From CAYYAQ01 sp964469555 (GTDB lineage Bacteria > Planctomycetota > UBA1135 > UBA2386): 17,883 nucleotides of DNA. Of the stretch, positions 14,541 through 17,883 are shown piece by piece. Numbering within the stretch: position 1 is the first letter of the stretch; every line of letters starts with the position of its first letter. The notes below the pieces were generated by a model. It was given only the letters and a program-made list of their open reading frames with translations. It ran no database searches and was not told the DNA's origin. The stretch lies in the NCBI GenBank assembly GCA_964469555.1, contig CAYYAQ010000109.1, positions 1 to 17,883 on the forward strand, read 5' to 3'. The position numbers were made by a program, and so were the translations under genes.

Positions 14541-16846
14541 GTTCAACACCCGCATCGCTGTTCTCCCAACTGCGTGGCAAGGCCAAGACCGGCATCTTGA
14601 TCGAGGGTCTGGCCCTCGCCGTGACGGTGCTGATCGCCTTCATGGTGGTCAGCTTCGCGATGGATCGCATGCTGCGGCTCGAGACCGTCTATCGGGCGTG
14701 CCTGCTGGCGGTCTTTCTCTTCACGGTGTGGCACCTCCTGCGCCGGAGCGTCTTCAAGCCCATCCGGTTTGAACTGACAGATGACGAGCTCGCTCTCGCC
14801 ATGGAGCGTGGAGACGACTTGCACCAGTCGTTGATCAGCGCCGTGCAGTTCGAACGCGCCATCAATAAGGGTGTCCTCGAGCGCCAAGAGTCCATCGAGT
14901 TGATGGATCACGTCGTCAAGGATGTCTACAGCCGCGTCTCGTCGCTGCGCAACGAAGCAGCTCTGGATTTTGGGCGCACGCGCAAGTTCGCTACCATGAT
15001 CCTGGGATGCGTCGCCGTCGTCACGGCGTGGGGGATCACTGATAGCGATTCCCTGCTCCTCTGGGCGAAGCGCAACCTGTTCATGTCGAGCGATGATTGG
15101 CCGAGGGCCAACCATCTGGCGTTCGCGATGGCAACCGAGGACGGCGTCGTCCGCGTCGCCGAGGGCAACGACCTCACCGTCGAAGTTCACGCGACCAAGG
15201 AAGTCCCTGACCAGGTCTTCATCGAGTACGAGTTCCCCGACGGCACGACAGGCCGCGAAGCGATGGCACTATCGGGCGAGACGGACGACGCCGCCGGCAA
15301 GCGGTTCACATGGACGCTCGAATCCGTGATTTTCAACGTGACGCTTCACGCGGTCGGTGGCGACGCGAAGCGCCGGACGCTGGAAGTAGAACTCGTCAAG
15401 CGCCCCGTGTTGCAGAACGTGGTCATCACGAAGACCTTCCCCGCGTACATGAAGCTCGACCCCGTACGCATCAGCGCGTCGGAGGGTGACGTACGATTGC
15501 CCGCGGGGGTCACGCTGAACCTCACGGGCAAGTCGACGAAGCAACTCGTGGACGCCTACCTGACCTTTGGCCAGGAGAAGAAGCAGTCGATCCAGGTCGA
15601 CAAGGCGAACTCGACGTTTCAGGGCACGTTCGTGCCGGAGAGGAGCGGCGTGCTGACCCTCGACGTGACCGATCGCGATGGCCTGGGCGCGCACAAACCG
15701 CCGAAGCTGTTCCTCCGCGTCGTGAAGGACATCGCCCCCATCGTCGACTACAAGACGATGGGGATCGGCTCGATGATCGTCTACAAGGCGCTGATTCCGG
15801 GTACGCTCAGGATCCGCGATGACTTCGGTATCACGAAAGTCATCGCCAAGATCCGGGTGACTGGTACCGGCGCGGTTTCCCCGGACGCCAAGAATCCGAC
15901 CGTGAAGGATCCGCCGAAGGACGATGACGTGCCGTGGGGGGAAACGAAGTTCGACGGGCTGCGAGAACCCGCGACCGATGCGAACGAACTCGACTACGAC
16001 GAGAAGGTCGTGTTCGACCTCCTGACCCGGAACGACATCAAGCTCGGTCCGAAGGATCCGAAGAACCCGATCCGTCCGGGCATGCTCCTCGCGATCCGCT
16101 TCGAGGCGACGGACAACTTCGGTCCTGGCGACAAGCAGGTGGGCTTGAGCGAGACCCTGACGCTCCGGGTGGTCGATGAGGAGAAGCTCATGCAGGATTT
16201 GCACCGGCGGCAACTCGAACGGCGCCGGGAGCTGACCCAGATCCTGGAGAAGGAAAAGAGTTACAAGGACGAGATCAAGGAGATCGTCTCCCCGGCGGCT
16301 TCGGACTCGAGGGCCAAGCTCGCGAAGCTGCGTCTCCGCGCCATCGCCCGGGATCAACTGGCCCTGCAGAAACAGGTGCTCGGGGTGGCGGAACGCTACA
16401 AGCTGATCCTCGACGAGTACTTCAACAACCGCATCCTCAAGCCGGGCCAGATCGTCAAGCAGCGCCAGGCCATCCAGCTGCCGCTGGAGAAGCTAGGCAA
16501 GGAGGATTTCCCGACGTCTGCCCAGGAGGTCGAGGACTTCGCCCACCGCGGTCTGGAGGACCAAAGGACTGTCGCACTAGCGAGTTACGGCGCCATCATC
16601 AAGATCATGGAGCAGGTGATCAGCAACATGCGTCACCTGGAGAGCGTCGCGGGCATCCTGGAGGACGTCCGGCGGATCCGCGATATGGAACGGGGTGTCG
16701 AATCCCGCACAAAGAGGGCCCTCGATTCCGAGGACAAGGGCGCCAAGAAGGTCGAGACCCCGAAGAAGACCAAGAAGGAAGGCTCGAATCCCGCGGGCGA
16801 GAAGGGGCCCGGAAATGGGCAGAAGACCCCGCCCAAGAAGAAGTAA
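14537..16846 (+). CDS. Membrane protein with long helical C-terminus (possibly DUF4175-like)
   Basis: A 769-residue protein from the ATG at 14537, which overlaps the previous stop as ATGA. The in-frame ATG at 14456 would place 27 non-hydrophobic residues inside the upstream gene and is rejected. Hydrophobic helices lie at about 20-42, 52-66 and 150-167. Residues 190-545 look like several Ig-like beta domains (for example GVLTLDVTDRDGLG, LRIRDDFGITKV, IRFEATDNFGPGD). Residues 548-735 are highly charged, helical and coiled-coil-like, and 733-769 is a Lys/Pro/Gly tail. The plan (N-terminal membrane helices, beta domains, long helical end) is like DUF4175 proteins, but no decisive motif was recognised. 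Tight coupling to the two vWA genes argues that it belongs to the same envelope complex. Confidence 0.8.
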   Translation: MSSTPASLFSQLRGKAKTGILIEGLALAVTVLIAFMVVSFAMDRMLRLETVYRACLLAVFLFTVWHLLRRSVFKPIRFELTDDELALAMERGDDLHQSLISAVQFERAINKGVLERQESIELMDHVVKDVYSRVSSLRNEAALDFGRTRKFATMILGCVAVVTAWGITDSDSLLLWAKRNLFMSSDDWPRANHLAFAMATEDGVVRVAEGNDLTVEVHATKEVPDQVFIEYEFPDGTTGREAMALSGETDDAAGKRFTWTLESVIFNVTLHAVGGDAKRRTLEVELVKRPVLQNVVITKTFPAYMKLDPVRISASEGDVRLPAGVTLNLTGKSTKQLVDAYLTFGQEKKQSIQVDKANSTFQGTFVPERSGVLTLDVTDRDGLGAHKPPKLFLRVVKDIAPIVDYKTMGIGSMIVYKALIPGTLRIRDDFGITKVIAKIRVTGTGAVSPDAKNPTVKDPPKDDDVPWGETKFDGLREPATDANELDYDEKVVFDLLTRNDIKLGPKDPKNPIRPGMLLAIRFEATDNFGPGDKQVGLSETLTLRVVDEEKLMQDLHRRQLERRRELTQILEKEKSYKDEIKEIVSPAASDSRAKLAKLRLRAIARDQLALQKQVLGVAERYKLILDEYFNNRILKPGQIVKQRQAIQLPLEKLGKEDFPTSAQEVEDFAHRGLEDQRTVALASYGAIIKIMEQVISNMRHLESVAGILEDVRRIRDMERGVESRTKRALDSEDKGAKKVETPKKTKKEGSNPAGEKGPGNGQKTPPKKK

Positions 16847-16993
16847 CGGGGACAAGGGCAAGGATTAGCAAGATGGATGGGAGCAAGGTTCGGTGACAGG
16901 AGTCCAAGCGCTTGGTCAACACCAGCGAAGTCTGCCCCGTATGGGGGGTTCGGGACTACACTGCACAACTGGGCTGGACGGCGTTCCCGGGGC

Positions 16994-17041
16994 CGTGCTG
17001 CCGAACCGCAATCGACAGCTTCCCCCTTCCGTGGCAGCACG
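16994..17041 (+). repeat. 9-bp perfect inverted repeat in 5' region
   Basis: CGTGCTGCC (16994-17002) pairs perfectly with GGCAGCACG (17033-17041), enclosing 30 bases, and one G-T pair could extend the stem inwards. It ends 76 bases before the ATG of the coiled-coil gene. It could be an operator, an mRNA leader structure, or the tail end of the upstream operon. There is no T-run behind it. Confidence 0.55.
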
Positions 17042-17104
17042 ATAGCACCACCACCACAACCGAATTCCGCGCCGCGACGAGTGGTCCTGGCGCACTGCTA
17101 GCTC

Positions 17105-17110
17105 AGGAGA
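17105..17110 (+). promoter_or_regulatory. Strong Shine-Dalgarno of last gene
   Basis: AGGAGA sits 7 bases before the ATG at 17118. It is the best ribosome-binding site in the window and fixes the start of a gene whose stop lies beyond the edge. Most other genes here have no comparable site. Confidence 0.8.
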
Positions 17111-17117
17111 CAATCCT

Positions 17118-17883
17118 ATGAAAGCTCTGATTGTGACTCTGACCCTGATCGGGTCGCTTACCTTGCTGGGGACCCTTCCCGCGCAGGTGAAGGTTCTCAC
17201 CAAGCAAGAGCAGGCGACTCGCGCGTTCGAGAGCCTGACGGGGAGGATGCAAAAGCTTCGGGTGACCCTGAAGTCCACCGATCCGGAGAAGGCCAAGATC
17301 ATCGGCCTGGGCGCCAAGTTCATCGAGGAAACGGCCCTCACCTCCGCGATGAAGGACATCGAGACCCTTCTCGCCGAGGAATCCTGGGACGACGCCATCG
17401 AGAAATGTCAGAGAGTGATCAAGGACCTCAACACCCTGATCAACCTGCTGCTCAAGGGCGACACCCGGATCGAGGACATCCTGAAAGAGATCCAGCGCCT
17501 CGAGAAGTTCAAGGACAAGGTCGAGGACCTGATCGAGCAGGAGAAGGCCGAGAAGGATGACTCCGCGCGAGCCGAGGCTCTCGAGCATCACCTGAAGAAC
17601 CTCGAGAAGGCCAAGCGCGATCTGGACGATCTCATCAAGGATCAGAAGGATCTGCGCGGCGAAGCCAACAAGTCCGGACTCGCCACCGATCCCGACAAGG
17701 CCACCGAGATGTCCAACAAGGAGAGCGGGCTGAAGGACCGCGCCGAGAAGGTCTCCGAGGATCTCAAGGAGATCGAGCAGGAGACTCGCGACCTCGACGC
17801 CGACGCGAAGGAACCCGGCGACGGCAAGCCCGGCGACGGCAAGCCCGGCGACGGCAAGCCCGGCGACGGCAAGCCCGGCGACG
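17118..17883 (+). CDS. Secreted coiled-coil protein with PGDGK repeats (3'-partial)
   Basis: The reading frame stays open from the ATG at 17118 to the window end (255 codons seen, no stop), so the gene is incomplete. A signal peptide covers 1-22, with cleavage before Q23. Residues about 28-230 are almost entirely charged and helical (many Lys, Glu, Asp and Leu), including runs such as IEDILKEIQRLEKFKDKVEDL, which predicts long coiled coils. From residue 233 it enters tandem PGDGK pentapeptides, likely a flexible or extended spacer. No family was recognised. It has its own upstream region and a strong ribosome-binding site, so it is probably transcribed separately from the vWA operon, although a periplasmic partner role for that operon is possible. 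Confidence 0.85.
   Translation, partial: MKALIVTLTLIGSLTLLGTLPAQVKVLTKQEQATRAFESLTGRMQKLRVTLKSTDPEKAKIIGLGAKFIEETALTSAMKDIETLLAEESWDDAIEKCQRVIKDLNTLINLLLKGDTRIEDILKEIQRLEKFKDKVEDLIEQEKAEKDDSARAEALEHHLKNLEKAKRDLDDLIKDQKDLRGEANKSGLATDPDKATEMSNKESGLKDRAEKVSEDLKEIEQETRDLDADAKEPGDGKPGDGKPGDGKPGDGKPGD
17814..17883 (+). repeat. 15-bp tandem repeat (PGDGK) running off the window
   Basis: The unit CCCGGCGACGGCAAG starts at 17814, 17829, 17844 and 17859, with a fifth partial copy at 17874 cut by the window edge. All visible copies are identical at the DNA level, which suggests recent slippage expansion. The unit is in frame, so copy-number change would alter only the spacer length. Confidence 0.95.

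Larger units (their letters stand above)
16847..17117. promoter_or_regulatory. Intergenic region upstream of last gene
   Basis: A 271-base gap after the operon, probably holding its end and the promoter of the next gene. TACACT at 16957-16962 could be a -10 element but has no matching -35, so no promoter is called. The main structure seen is the inverted repeat at 16994-17041. No T-run terminator or small gene was recognised. Confidence 0.4.

Noticed and set aside
17814..17883. A collagen-like Gly-X-Y repeat
   Set aside because: The period is five residues (PGDGK), so glycine does not fall at every third position.

Overview
The window looks like chromosomal DNA from a high-GC member of the Planctomycetota. 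This is an inference from gene content and style, because there is no rRNA or other marker gene. The evidence is a run of very large secreted or membrane proteins with beta-propeller, TPR/HEAT, terpenoid-cyclase-like and BatA/vWA domains, few Shine-Dalgarno sequences, and generous spacing between some genes. No mobile element, CRISPR array, tRNA or rRNA was found.

Layout. (1) At 1-1317 (+) is an M48-type membrane metallopeptidase whose 5' end may lie outside the window. (2) At 1327-5734 (-) are two secreted proteins. The upstream one (3437-5734) combines HEAT-like helices, four tandem small beta-barrel-like units and a six-unit beta-propeller. The downstream one (1327-3279) is an exported-looking dikinase-type protein whose domain order and motifs resemble plant glucan water dikinase more than pyruvate phosphate dikinase. 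(3) At 5735-5910 is a divergent intergenic promoter region with G-tracts. (4) At 5911-16846 (+) is a probable five-gene operon: a TPR plus PQQ-type propeller protein, a terpenoid-cyclase-fold repeat protein, a BatA-like vWA membrane protein, a second vWA membrane protein with a glutamine-amidotransferase-like domain, and a membrane protein with a long helical C-terminus that may be DUF4175-like. The last two genes overlap by ATGA. (5) At 16847-17117 is an intergenic region with a 9-bp inverted repeat. (6) From 17118 to the window end is an incomplete secreted coiled-coil protein. It has the best Shine-Dalgarno in the window and enters a 15-bp tandem repeat coding for PGDGK that runs off the edge.

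How the genes may work together. The two vWA proteins and the third membrane protein are most likely partners in an envelope complex: they are adjacent and tightly spaced, and both vWA proteins keep the metal-binding DxSxS motif. The MoxR ATPase and DUF58 protein that usually accompany BatA-type genes are not in this window. The propeller, TPR and cyclase-fold proteins are probably periplasmic scaffold or binding proteins co-transcribed with them; no enzymatic role can be assigned. The most interesting items are the secreted dikinase-like protein, the four-barrel/propeller fusion beside it, and the shared signal-peptide ending in which all five predicted secreted proteins have Gln at the likely mature N-terminus.
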